From assembly GCA_020650975.1 (NCBI GenBank), contig JAIPMN010092924.1, forward strand, positions 1 through 29,890: DNA of 29,890 bases. Direction: 5' to 3'. Source of the DNA: Apostichopus californicus (taxonomy: Eukaryota > Echinodermata > Holothuroidea > Aspidochirotida > Stichopodidae). The notes beneath the pieces were generated by a model, which saw only the letters and a program-made list of their open reading frames with translations, was not told the DNA's origin and did not search any database. A program made the position numbers and the translations under genes. Below are positions 1-9,965 of this stretch, in pieces (the first letter of the stretch is position 1; each line of letters opens with the position of its first letter).

Positions 1-135
1 ATTTCACAAAGGCCTTTTAGAGGGAAGTCTAGTTTCATCTTTGACTGAGCTTAGTCTAAATTTACAGTCATAATCCAAGATCTTTTGCTGCCTTCAGACC
101 ATAGCTAACATAATTAGCAGGAGTGGCTTCAGCTA
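1..135. repeat. Dispersed repeat, copy 1 (uninterrupted)
   Basis: This stretch is repeated with few changes at 1325-1453 plus 3178-3195. Both copies share the start ATTTCACAAAGGCCTTTTAG, the middle CCAAGATCTTTTGCTGCC and the end AGCAGGAG.GGCTTCAGC. The left edge may extend beyond the window. Here the site ACATAATT-AGCAGG is continuous, so this copy serves as an empty-site reference for the LINE that splits the second copy. The repeat class is unknown. Confidence 0.8.
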
Positions 136-1324
136 TGTGCCGTAACGTGGCTATCCTGTCAACAAAACACAGAGTGCAGTTACGAAGATTAGGGATTGCT
201 TTTTATAAAAAATGATTGGTGAAACCCCATGTCTGTATCTTATACCAAAAACTATATTCGCAATGGAAGTGGAAAGCAATTAAACATTTCTTTGCATTTA
301 CTGAACGTCTCACAAATAAATTATTTCATTTTCATGTTTCTTATTTCATTGATGAAAGTCATACACATAAAACATCCTTTTGTTTTTAAAACTTTCTTAC
401 ATTTCTGGTGATGGTTATACACAGTGGCACATGCCTGCGTTCCTTTAAAAATGTTGAAAGGTATTTCTGTATCTTCAATAATGGCTTAATTTTTTTCCAA
501 TTATATAAGGGAAGAAAGACATTAAGAGGAGGCTTTCGTCCAAAAAATTATTTTACCAAATTTATGAAGTTAATGAAAGTTATGTGCCAAATTGTCAATA
601 CGTTCACACTTCCCACATTTTTCGCCACAAACGCCATATTTGCATATGAATGAGGTTAATTTGCATAATTAATCAGGTTTATTGGGACTTTGATATCTTT
701 TGATTCCCAGATGCAATTGATTCATGCAGGGTGTCAAATTGAAGCTGATGATGAGATCTATGGACTGAGCATAGTGCGAAATCACTAAAAAAAATCATGT
801 ATTGAAAAGTATTTAAAATATCCATATGGGTGTCATGTGTCAAAGCTGTATGAAAGCAGGAAGAACACAAGTAAGCCCCTGATTGTGACTTACATAATTT
901 GTGAACATAACAATAAAAATTTTGTCTTCATGCTTGTGAGTGCATTGTTCTCATCATCTGGGAGTGGAAAAGAGTCAATATCAAAGGACTTCACACGTCT
1001 TGACTGCTATTTTCAACCCATACTGATGAGCAATTGTTATAACTTTTGGAATTAGTCTTAAGTCTCTTTTAATAGTGACATCTGTCTTAAGTGAATGATT
1101 AATATAAGCAGTAAGAACACATGGTTTTCTATATGAAAGACATATGTAACACTCCTCACATATTATTTTGTTCGTTAGAGTACAGTAATAAGCACGACTA
1201 AGAAAAATTCCTCACCTGTTACTGCATAGCTGAATAGCAGTGGCATCATCAATGTCAAACAATGTTATTTGAGTGCTACGGTTTAAAACATTTGATTTCT
1301 GATGCAATTTGCTAACTGACATGT
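136..1324. other. AT-rich non-coding stretch
   Basis: No convincing coding sequence, RNA gene or structured repeat is visible on either strand. The short open frames here have low-complexity composition and no recognisable motifs. Confidence 0.5.
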
Positions 1325-1453
1325 ATTTCACAAAGGCCTTTTAGAGGGAGGCCTCGTTTCATTTTGACTGAGCTTAGTCTAAGTTTAAATGCATAGCAAA
1401 CTCAGTCACAATCCAAGATCTTTTGCTGCCTTAAGACTATAACTAACATAATT
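1325..1453. repeat. Dispersed repeat, copy 2, left part (split by LINE A)
   Basis: Near-copy of positions 1-115, with about 15 extra bases near 1390. It ends in ACATAATT (1446-1453), directly followed by LINE sequence. The repeat resumes at 3178 after a second ACATAATT. Confidence 0.8.
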
Positions 1454-2063
1454 GAATGCAATTTTTGTACCGGGACGTCATCCTGCCGAAGTATGGCGTT
1501 CGGTGCATTCAAGGCTGAATGAATGGTTGCAGGCCTCGTGATGTAGCCTGGAGAATTGCACACGGTGCGTGCCTTGGTGACCAATCTGAAAAGGTATCAT
1601 TGGCGATTGGGTGATGGACTGTACCCGAGGACCGGTTATGACAGCTTAGAGAGTACTGCCCATGTTTTTTGGCGTTGTTTCTTTGTTTTAAGCTTGTGGG
1701 AGTGGTTTCAGACCTGGACCACCGTTCCTGGTCGGTAGGACAGGGTTTTGTTTCGTATGGGTAGATCCTCCAGTTTGTTCTGTTGCTGTGTTGCAGCGTA
1801 TTATTTGTGTTTGTTCTGTTGTGAAAAAAACTTCTTTACAGGGGGGAAATTTGCCAGGCAGTCCTGGAGGCGGTGAAGTGTGACATTCGCCTTGAGGTGA
1901 TTTTAGCCGTTAATCTGGGGCTCCTTTTTTTGGACGGTGGTATGCTGGTCGTCCTTTTTTGAATGTTTGAGTGGGTGCTTGGGCGTTTTGTCTCTGCAGG
2001 TCGGTGGGCGTGTGTACTGTGCTTTTTACGTGCAAAGAAAGTGGGCAGTCTCGGCAACTTCGT

Positions 2064-2862
2064 TCAGGGACGAGGTGGGACACGAAAGGGGGAACAAAGC
2101 CTCCACCGGGGCGCTAGTGTCGGACACTGCGGCGATGAAAGGAGCGTCAGGTGGTACGGTGTCAGAGGCCGGGACGGGGACCGCTTCAACCACGCCCGTT
2201 GGCCACTCTCGCGGCGTATGAGCGGTCTGGGCATAAACGGGCGAGATGGCCCGTTTTCCCACACATAGTTGCATACAATATCCCCTTTACACTCGGCCAG
2301 GGTATGCCCAACCTGTAAACAGCGGGCTACACCGCTTGTTCGGGCACAACCTGGCCTCATGCCCCTCCAGCCCACACCTCCAACAAGTGCGAGGCTGGCC
2401 CGGGTATGCAATGTGGGCCCTGTGCCCATTAGCCCACAGGGTAGAGGGGATATCGGACTTGAGCGTCTGGTCCCGATCTTGACACCCTTATATCCAAGGA
2501 ATTCCGGCTCCTCGTAGCCGGTCACTTTCCCAAGACGCCCCAGTGTCCGCACAACAACCTGTTCAGACCAGAGATGTCCAGAAGGAGATGGAGGATTGTC
2601 ACCCACACCGAACTGTCATACGGTGTGACCTTCAGTCCCTCAACTCCCTCCAACACATGGACGCCTCGGACGAGGGCAGCCTCCGAGGTGAATCGAACAT
2701 CAAAAACATTCATACCCCGGAGAGGTTTACGCTGAAGCGCGTCAACCTCTCCAGGGACCTTTAAACCAACAGAACGCAATACTGAAAAAACTTGTCCGGG
2801 ACGACCTTAGCCTCCCCCGAAAAACTCAACAATACGATTTTGCTGTCATGGCGAGCCGCCAT
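2064..2862 (-). pseudogene. LINE ORF1 (nucleic-acid-binding, CCHC zinc knuckles), frameshifted
   Basis: The reading starts at ATG 2862-2860 (MAARHDSKIVLLSFSGEAK) and shifts frame near 2765 into a segment with LKVPGEVDALQRKPLRG and NVFDVRFTSEAALVRGV, an arrangement seen in ORF1 proteins of Tx1-like LINEs. A clear CCHC knuckle, CWRCGLEGHEARLC (C-X2-C-X4-H-X4-C), is encoded at 2344-2385 in another frame. Parts of a second and third knuckle follow (CLQVGHTLAEC and CNY). Family role: ORF1 binds element RNA and forms the RNP. At least two frameshifts make it non-functional. Composition is GC-rich compared with the flanks, like LINE B. Confidence 0.7.
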
Positions 2863-2868
2863 GACAGC
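2842..2868. repeat. Perfect 12-bp inverted repeat over the ORF1 start codon
   Basis: GCTGTCATGGCG and CGCCATGACAGC are exact reverse complements separated by AGC. On the minus strand the hairpin contains the ORF1 initiation codon at 2862-2860. Confidence 0.9.
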
Positions 2869-3128
2869 TAGGGGTGTGGCAAAGCTTTGTATATACGAAA
2901 AACAAAACAACGAAAACAAACCCAAAACACGTAAACTACACTCAACAAACTAAAAACTAATGAATGGCCAGTGTAAAAACACAAAGAGAGTGTGGTCGAC
3001 GAAAAGTGGAGAGCAGCCGGACACACGTCCGCACTCCACGAAAGCAAACTACAAACTATGTACTTCTTTGGCTCGCTTGACCGGAGTTTCGTTTGTCAGA
3101 ATGGGATGGTTCGGTAGTGCCGTTTGGC

Positions 3129-3169
3129 CGTGACGTTTTGTATCCCGCATGGCGGGTCACGTAAAAGGC
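3129..3169 (+). promoter_or_regulatory. LINE 3'-terminal hairpin (copy A)
   Basis: CGTGA (3129-3133) pairs with TCACG (3157-3161), and inside it CCCGC (3144-3148) pairs with GCGGG (3152-3156) around an ATG loop. The same hairpin lies at the 3' ends of copies B and C. It is a candidate recognition structure for the element's reverse transcriptase, as known for 3' hairpins of other LINEs. The function is inferred. Confidence 0.6.
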
Positions 3170-3177
3170 ACATAATT

Positions 3178-4300
3178 AGCAGGAGCGGCTTCAGCCAGGG
3201 AGTTGTTATGGAATGGAGTTCTGTCTTCAGTGATTTTATCACCATGTCCTTAAAACCACCTCAGGCTATACCAAGCAGCCTATGTTAACCCTATAAGCCT
3301 CCCCAGAGAGCGATCAGATTTCCTTTGAACCATATGAAGTTTCCGACTCAGGCGACTTGTTCAAAACGCCCTCTATCGTTTGACCGTATCTAGCCGATTA
3401 CTTCATGGGGCTTTCCCTGATACCTACCGCAATGCAGTAGTTATTCCTTGTAGTGTCATGACCGAAACTTATGTGCAGTTGAAGAAGAATCAGTGAACTG
3501 AAATTCGGCTGATTTTTTGGCCAGAATTTATGGCAAATTAATTTTCATGTTTTCGCCGTATATTGTACGTAATATTGGGAATTTTAGGCTAGAAAGAAGT
3601 GACTTTTTAGTAAAATTTGCGCATCGTTTCTGCGATTTTTTATTGTGTTGTCGTGTACATCAATGTCTTAGCTGCCCAAAAATGGATCGTAAAGTCAAGT
3701 CATTGGCACTCTCTGCCAATTTGGAGAAAAACTGGAAAGTCTAATGTGAAAATTTATTATTTCGTTGGGAATAACGGCGAAACCAGTATAGCCTATTTTG
3801 TGTAGGAATCGATTTCACGATGCAATGATACACTGTGGTACTGTGTGGTAGGGCTAAGACTAACGTAAGTTATCAAAGTTCCATTGGTATGTTTGGGAAA
3901 TTTAGTACTTTTTACCGCAAATGTTTCAGGGAAAGTCTCAATCGAGAAAATGAGTTACTGCTCGGCCCCCTAGTCAAGACTGAAATGTAGACATAGATAA
4001 AATTAGCCAAATAAATAGCCTACTGTATTCTGAATACTTTAGCTTACGCATTCAGACAGTTGCTGTCCCTATGTTTATTAACCTAAGAGCCTGCCTTCTC
4101 CCCCCCCCCCCCACCTTGTCCCTTTTCATCAGACCTTGACAATAAAAACCACATACTCAAAATTTAAAAGAGGGGTAAACCTTCAAAATAGAGTGTTAAA
4201 TTATCAGTAGTGCTTTCACAAAACTTTGTAGTGTGTAAGTTTCAGCATGACTAATTAACAAAACTTAAATGATAAACCTTATGCACCCATCTTTCCTGCC
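3178..4300. other. Non-coding stretch with a C13 tract
   Basis: Positions 3178-3195 are the right part of the split dispersed repeat. The remainder shows no recognisable gene. A run of 13 C lies at 4100-4112. Short open frames around 3517-3805 have no recognisable motif. Confidence 0.4.
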
Positions 4301-4318
4301 TTCATGCTCTAGGACTAT

Positions 4319-5570
4319 TCATTTAAATAAAATCAATGGTTTCTCTACTTCCCTAGACTGTTTTCTAAGTCCTTTTTCAGATATTTTTGATATTTTGTCT
4401 GTTGTTTGCTTATGAATATTTACACATACTTTCATAAAGGATTCACATCTCAATTTGATGAAACATTTCATACCATCAGAACGAAGTATAGAACTAGCTT
4501 CCTGAGAAAGAACGGCAAAAACAGTAATGCACATAGACAACAGTTGCTGATTACCTTCAATTTTTGTCATTAATAAACTTTGCAGGTGTTTACATCTTGT
4601 AAGCACAAAATATTTTTAGTTTGTACAGTTGTCCTTACAATTTCTTCCATACGTTTGAAAAAAAAAAAATACACTATAATTGACTCGAAATAAGCCACCT
4701 CTATTCTGTATTTGAATCCACTCATTTGAATATGCCAGAAATGACAGCTGGGCTTTCATCCTGACACCACACTTAGATAAAGTTTTGACATATTGAGCAG
4801 CAACTTCATTACTTTGCATTTTATTGTATTTTTTTATTCATTTATATGCTACATAAACAGCACAGTACCGCTTCAGGTTTAAGGTTGTTGCAGGCATGTC
4901 ACTTTCCAGCAAGGTTGCTAATAGAAAGGAAAACATCTTTTCCAGGGCATGCTGTAAAAAATAAATATATTTATCTCATCTAGGAGTTTCTGCCATGTTC
5001 TGAATGTTTTATCCATTGATCTATACTTGTGGAATTCATGCCACATCTCACCCTTCGCTTGATTAGAAAATGTGGTCCCTCTTATTTTCTTATTTATCGA
5101 CCACAGTTGTTCTACAGTTTCTGCAGCAAACTTGCAAAATTTTGCATCTTTCATATGAAGCTTCACTCTTCTTGATAAATGTATGACACTTGATGTGAGT
5201 GGGGTCTTCAGTTTGAATACAGTAGGTCGTCTTCAAATATGTTGTTGATGGCTAAAGCTTTTGCGGGATACTGCATTCCTGTAAATGAAAGAGTTATGAC
5301 AGTTTTGAAGGAAGAGGCTATTACAGAGACACCAGGCATAAATTTTATGACTTGTAACTTGTGATAATTTTTTCCATCCCATTATAAAAAGAAACATTCT
5401 ACAGCATTTTTCAACTTTGAAAGAGAATTCACATCCACGAGTTTGCATTTCCTAGTCTTTGGGTCTAAGCAGAACTGTATCCTTATGGATGGGGTGAAAT
5501 AAGGAACAACACCCTTCCATGCAATTTGACTTTGCATAATTTTTGGCAGTTTTAGAGAACAATAATACAT
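4319..5570 (-). pseudogene. Unclassified transposon-type gene, multiply frameshifted
   Basis: Several minus-strand segments appear to form one decayed protein. An upstream part at about 5570-5233 is uncertain. Next (about 5225-4918) comes TPLTSSVIHLSRRVKLHM, followed by GEMWHEFHKYRSMDKTFRTW. A third segment, in a shifted frame (about 4955-4850), reads KMFSFLLATLLESDMPATTL. The last part (4819-4319) contains EWIQIQNRGGLF and then a basic end with KISEKGLRKQSREVEK. I recall the arrangement EFHK.RS...W, then W...NRGGL..V, then a K/R-rich tail from multi-copy uncharacterised proteins of fish, amphioxus and cnidarian genomes, which behave like transposon proteins. The catalytic function is unknown to me. 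Stops and frame changes between segments indicate a pseudogene. The family assignment is from memory and uncertain. Confidence 0.45.
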
Positions 5571-5579
5571 TTAATAAAT

Positions 5580-6540
5580 ATAACTATAGAAATAGTATTG
5601 GGGGTGTTTTGAGGTCCCCTCCCTATGATTCCACAACCAAGTGCACTTTGTGACTTTAGAGAAATTTGTTAAAGTATCAGTAATCAAGACATATGCCTCA
5701 TGATAGCAGCAATTGTAGTTTAAAATAATTCACTTAAAATTTAGCTTCTAATTTCATAGTAGAATCATATGAATTACATCAATATATATATTGTGCTGGA
5801 CATTGTGACCTATGCATATTGCTTTGAATAATTTCTTAACGTATCATAGTAAAAATTATGTAAATAATAAAAGAAATATTTTTGAAAGAAAATTATATTC
5901 CGCCCCCAGATCTTTTTATCTGTCATATTAACAACTTCAATTAGGGGCTTATCTTTTGTCATATATAGTAAATGTTTCATAATTGTTGCACCTTCAAATA
6001 TTACTAAATTGTAACGTAGCAAGGATAGAGCGCACAAGCTAAACTATTTTCAGCAAAGTAGAGTTACAATACAAGCCCACTATGCTACACATTTAACTTG
6101 TAACCTATATTTTCCACAGATTTTTCGATGGCCCAGCAGTAGATCTATCCAACAAGGAAAGCATATGTCAAACTCTAAATTAACTGACAGGGTCTAGGCC
6201 TCTGAATAAAAGACGCACGCACATAAAGTAGAGTAGGCTAGTCCCTAACAATGCATAGCCTAGCTTCGGATTTCGCTAAATTTATGAACAGCAGGACTGA
6301 CTTAACAAGTAACATTAGCCTACGCCGAACAACATACTGTGGTGTAGGCCTAGTAACAAAGAATGAGGTAAGGAAATATTAGGCAGAAAGGGATATTTGT
6401 GCCTAGGCTAAACATATGCCAATAAAAGGCGAATGATTGATGCTGGATCTTATCAATCGCAGTAAAAATACTTTGTCAATGCCTGGTTTGTACTAGTACC
6501 TTTGCAAGAGGAACAAATCCACTCCAGCGTTTTCTGTGCG
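5580..6540. other. AT-rich non-coding stretch; TAGGCCTA-type motifs at 6185-6420
   Basis: No gene is supported. From about 6185 the DNA is dense in short motifs such as TAGGCCTAG, GCCTAGGCTA and TAGCCTA, which recur at 10420-10480, 16840-17370 and 28590-29000. Confidence 0.5.
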
Positions 6541-6544
6541 CAGT

Positions 6545-8106
6545 CCACCAGCCTAGCCTTCAGGATACATGTTGTGTGAAACCATGTAGGATACTCCTCA
6601 TGACAGCGGCAAACAACAACAGCAGATCCCTAACCCAGGTTGGGCACACAGGGGGCAACAAACCATACAAAACAAAATCACTACTAATGGCCCACTGTGT
6701 GCAACCAATAACACCAATAACGAAGGCGTGAAACCATTCCCACACCAACCGGACAAAGGGACACTCAAGCAAAAGGTGTTGCATAGTCTCGATGGCTTTA
6801 CAGCCCACACGGGGACAAATCTCATCACCTAATCGCCACCTGACTAGGCGAAAATGGTTAGTGATGAGGACCCCATGTGCAATCCTCCACGCCAAGTCCC
6901 GGAGACGGCTATCTTATGACTTACAACACACAGACCGCCACACATCTGGAGGGATGGCGGTTTGGCAAGCCGACCGGCACACAGGCGCGAGCATTGAACG
7001 AGAAACAATGGTGGGTATAACACAGAGGGGGCCACGTTTAGCAGAAAATCTGGCCCACCCTCCTCTTTGATTCTACGAAGTGAGTCACCAATCTGAGTAT
7101 ACACACCAGAAGGGCGTGTCGCCTTTGGCCGGTTATTGGAAAAGGATCAGGGCCAGTGGTGGCGAAAAAGACCCCCCCCCCCCAGAACCTAACAAAAAAG
7201 GCAAAGTGTGAAACGAAGGATTCTCAAACGCAACGAAAACGCAGTTTAGATGGTAGGTGAACCAAACCAAGCCCACCGCTCAAGGGGGGTCTTATACAGA
7301 ACGGTCCTTTTGACAAGGTTTGGTTTGCGCTTTCCCCATATGAAATCAAAAATTATCCTCTCCAATCGCACCAAGGCATGATCCGGTGCGGCGATCACCG
7401 TACCAAGATACGAAGGAGAGGAACAATAAACCTATTAACAACTGTAACCTTCCCAGGGAGGGAGAGCCACCTCTGACTGAATGTGTCGATCCTTGCCTCC
7501 ACCTGATCAGCCTTCTCGGCCCAAGTGGTGGCCTCCGGGGCACCATAACCTAGCAAGATGCCATTTACCTAGATCATGACATCTGACCAAGTAGCATCGA
7601 ACGGGAGGGATTGGCCGCGCCAACCTCCTCAACGCAGCCCTTTGTTCTTGGACTTGTTAAGTCTGGCGCAGTAGCACGCATTTTACTCTGGCCCCACCCG
7701 GTACATTAAAGGGTCGAAAACCCAAGCATCTGTCCAGCGAGGTACTGAGCGTTTCGCTGAAGAGAACATACAACAACGGGGAGAGGGGACAACCCTGACG
7801 GACTCCCCTTCGAACCGGGAAGGGACCAGAAGTTAAACCGTTAACAGTGACCATGCTCGTGACGTCCTTATAAAGTAACGAGACCCAACGAATAAACACT
7901 GGGTTCAATCAGAAGGACTCTAAGGTTCTGAACAGAAAGTCGTGATCTACCATGTCGACGGCCTTCTCCTGGACCAAAGAGACCAGTGCACATGGCAAAC
8001 CACGAACTTTAACAAACTCGATCAAGTCTCTCATCAACCAGAGGTTATGTTGAATACACTTGCCTCGCACAGCACAAGTCTGGAGAGGACCTACAATATC
8101 CGGCAT
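6545..8106 (-). mobile_element. Diverged Tx1-like LINE, copy D (RT to C-terminus), truncated at both ends
   Basis: On the minus strand this follows the order of copy B: LQTCAVRGKCIQHNLWLMRD (about 8085-8020), then SLVQEKAVDMVDH, then GVRQGCPLSPLLYVLFSE, then TFSQRWLSLPGKVTVVNRF, and finally AWRIAHGVLITNHF with a C...C...H...C knuckle (CPRVGC...HLLLEC). The RT motif A aspartate of copy B (SLDQ) is V here (SLVQ). The sequence jumps from VKCVL to ARLNKSKNKGLR near 7670, so the block carrying the YADD box is deleted. It begins exactly where ATGCCG.AT aligns with copy B. This is a different subfamily from A, B and C and lacks their 3' end. Confidence 0.8.
7172..7183 (+). repeat. C12 homopolymer
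   Basis: Twelve consecutive C within the diverged LINE copy D. It is probably a slippage tract and contributes to the frame breaks there. Confidence 0.9.
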
Positions 8107-8155
8107 CACATCTACTAATACTGTCAGTGTTTATATGTTTGAATATTGTCAGTGT

Positions 8156-8377
8156 TTACGTTGGACTTCCACCCCCAAAGAGCAGACACGATGAAATGCA
8201 CAGGTTCCCAGCTGGCATGTCTTTATGAAAGGCTGACTGTTCAATGTTCTTTTGAAGTTGCATGAGAGGCATTTCTTCACCACGCCAATCACACTCTTTC
8301 CTACTCCAACTGATGGCCCTGTGCATTTCTCGACCTCTGATCGACCTCGCGAGAGGTCCTACGGGGGATAATAACAT
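8156..8377 (-). pseudogene. Small transposase-like fragment
   Basis: The minus strand encodes KECDWRGEEMPLMQLQKNIE followed by AGNLCISSCLLFGGGSPT. The pattern AGN...S...LF.GGS resembles the region just before the nuclease core in some unclassified animal transposon proteins, but the match is short and from memory. No continuation is visible on either side. It lies between two LINE remnants. Confidence 0.25.
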
Positions 8378-8529
8378 GTTTTTTTTTTCTTGAGAAAGTT
8401 GTCTATTGTTTAGTCAAGGAGTTGCTGGTAAGTGAAGTATTATGTGATTACATTGTATAGAAGCCAGAAATGTACCCGAGGTCGGAACTAAAGAGCCAAT
8501 TTGGGAGGGATCTCTAAAAGGGGAGGAAT

Positions 8530-9960
8530 TTCTAAGTGGTTGCTACTTTGTCGGAATTTGTTGTTTTCTTTATATATAATAACACCTGCAGTCGAGGGCT
8601 ACATATATTGGAATGAGGCTTTAAGTAATTTTTTTTTAATACGGAAAAGTTTTGTTTACTTGGGAAGTGAGTTATTGCGACTTTGTATTTCAGTAGGAGT
8701 TCTTGGATAGTGTTATTTGTTACGAGTTCCTTTTTAAATGATGTCCGGTCTGTTTTATTGTGATTATACGTTAATTCGTTATTTTGTATGCGACTGAGGT
8801 TCATGTGTAGCTCAAAAAGAAGTGGGAAATGGTCACTGATTAAGTCATCTTGTAGGATTTGTATCGAATCAGTTTTAGTTGCATGGTGGTTTGAGGTTAT
8901 GGCGTAGTGAAGTAGTTCAGTATTATTAATTATTGGATGTATCCTAGTTTTGGTATTTTGGTTAATTATTGTTAGGTTGTGTTAATCACATATTTGTAAG
9001 AGGGATATGCCTTTTTCAGATATTTAGATTTCCTAGCAGTATTGTATTGTATTTTTATTACAATTTTTTTTATTATAGCGGTGGATATGGGCTCATTTGG
9101 GGGACTATAATAGATAATAATGTGGAGAGGTTTATTGTCTCTTTCGAGTACAATTTCAACTGTTTGATTGCTTGTTTGGATTGCTTTGAGATTGTTTTTT
9201 TTACAGCAATAAGTACTCCTCCCTTAGAGCGAGAGATATCGTGTCTGAAAGTTTGGTAACCAGGGATGCTAACATGGGAATTCGTTTAACGAAATGATAT
9301 CCGGGGAGTAGTTGGTGATTATACTAAGTAGGAGGCTTAATTTTGGAAGGATACTGTTGATGTTTGGGTGGAGGAACTTGACCAAAGGAGGGAGTGGCTT
9401 GTCATTTAGGTGATTCAGGAGGGCTAAATATTGAGGGTTGGTGGAGGCTTTCCATTATTACAGTTTTAGGGATATTTAATGTACGTGTTTTAGTGCTAAC
9501 ACGGTGGCGTAACTGGCAAGGTCGTCGATTTAATGTTAATGTCGGCTTTTTGGAGGCTGTATTGTACTACTTCGATTACAAAGAGTGCGATGTTAAGTTT
9601 TTCTTCACTGGCGATTTTATTGATTTCATTTTTAGGAGTACATTTTGTTGCATTCGCGTAGGTCCTTTCTTCTTGTTGTTTGTTAATAGCTTCAGTTTTT
9701 GGTTCTTGAAATTTGGGACATCCTTTGTAAAGGGCGGCATGAGTCCCTGAGCAATTGGCACATTTTGTGTTTTCTGTTTGGTCGGGACAGTCTTTAACTC
9801 TGTGGTTTTCGCCACATCTGAGGCATCTAGTTTCATTTTTGCAAGTATGGTGGGTGTGTCCGAAAACTTGATATTTGAAACATTGAGTCATTTGAGGGGG
9901 TCCGTGGTATGCTTCTGTTGGTGCCTCTGCTTCACATGTTAAGGCAATAGAGACTTCACT
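8530..9960 (-). mobile_element. Jockey/CR1-like LINE remnant: ORF1 zinc knuckles plus endonuclease
   Basis: The order on the minus strand is ORF1 then ORF2. ORF1 (about 9940-9496) has three cysteine-histidine knuckles: C.YQ.FGHTHHTC, CLRCGENHRVKDC and CANCSGTHAALYKGC. ORF2 starts with an APE-type endonuclease remnant: ISRSKGGVLIAVKKTI (about 9245-9195), a PPNEPIS segment (about 9100), and DDLISDHFPLLFEL (about 8860-8815) with the catalytic SDH motif. After TYNHNKTDRTSFKKEL the element stops; no reverse transcriptase is present. Frames change several times. Family role: ORF1 binds RNA and the endonuclease nicks target DNA. The motif order is clear, the exact clade is not. Confidence 0.7.
9496..9891 (-). 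pseudogene. LINE ORF1 with triple CCHC-type knuckles (Jockey/CR1-like)
   Basis: A 131-residue open frame. The first knuckle has lost one cysteine (CFKYQVFGHTHHTC; the family normally has C-X2-C). The second (CLRCGENHRVKDC) and third (CANCSGTHAALYKGC) keep all ligands. The tail is lysine- and asparagine-rich. In the upstream direction the homologous reading continues in another frame past 9891 (ALTCEAEAPTEAYHGP), so the visible methionine is not a true start. Confidence 0.65.
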
Positions 9961-9965
9961 AAGAC

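Larger units (their letters stand above)
2019..3058 (-). mobile_element. Nested LINE fragment carrying 5' UTR and ORF1 (inserted in copy A)
   Basis: This piece interrupts copy A at a point where copy B is continuous, and is flanked by TGTACT at 2013-2018 and 3059-3064. Read on the minus strand it has about 200 bases of leader, an ORF1-like coding region, and ends in GCACGTAAAAAGC. That terminus equals the last 12-13 bases of LINE copies B and C. There is no ORF2 between ORF1 and the terminus. It therefore looks like an internally deleted or ORF1-only member of the same LINE family. The shared terminus and short duplication are seen directly; the mechanism is inferred. Confidence 0.7.
1454..3169 (+). 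mobile_element. 5'-truncated Tx1-like LINE, copy A, with a nested insertion
   Basis: The 5' part (1454-2018) matches the end of the better-preserved copy B from 26966 onward: the C-terminal region with LVTNLKRYHWRLGDGL and ESTAHVFW, then the 3' untranslated part. The last part (3065-3169) matches the B 3' end, including the terminal hairpin and GTCACGTAAAAGGC. Between them lies an inverted 1.04-kb insert (2019-3058). The element is flanked by ACATAATT at 1446-1453 and 3170-3177, a target-site duplication expected of target-primed reverse transcription. 5' truncation is also typical of LINEs. Frameshifts and a changed zinc-knuckle residue (CPRNGC in B reads YPRTGY here) show it is dead. Confidence 0.85.

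Noticed and set aside
2026..2606. Plus-strand and overlapping open frames in the GC-rich insert
   Set aside because: They are antisense or out-of-frame shadows of the minus-strand LINE ORF1; the zinc-knuckle reading explains the composition.
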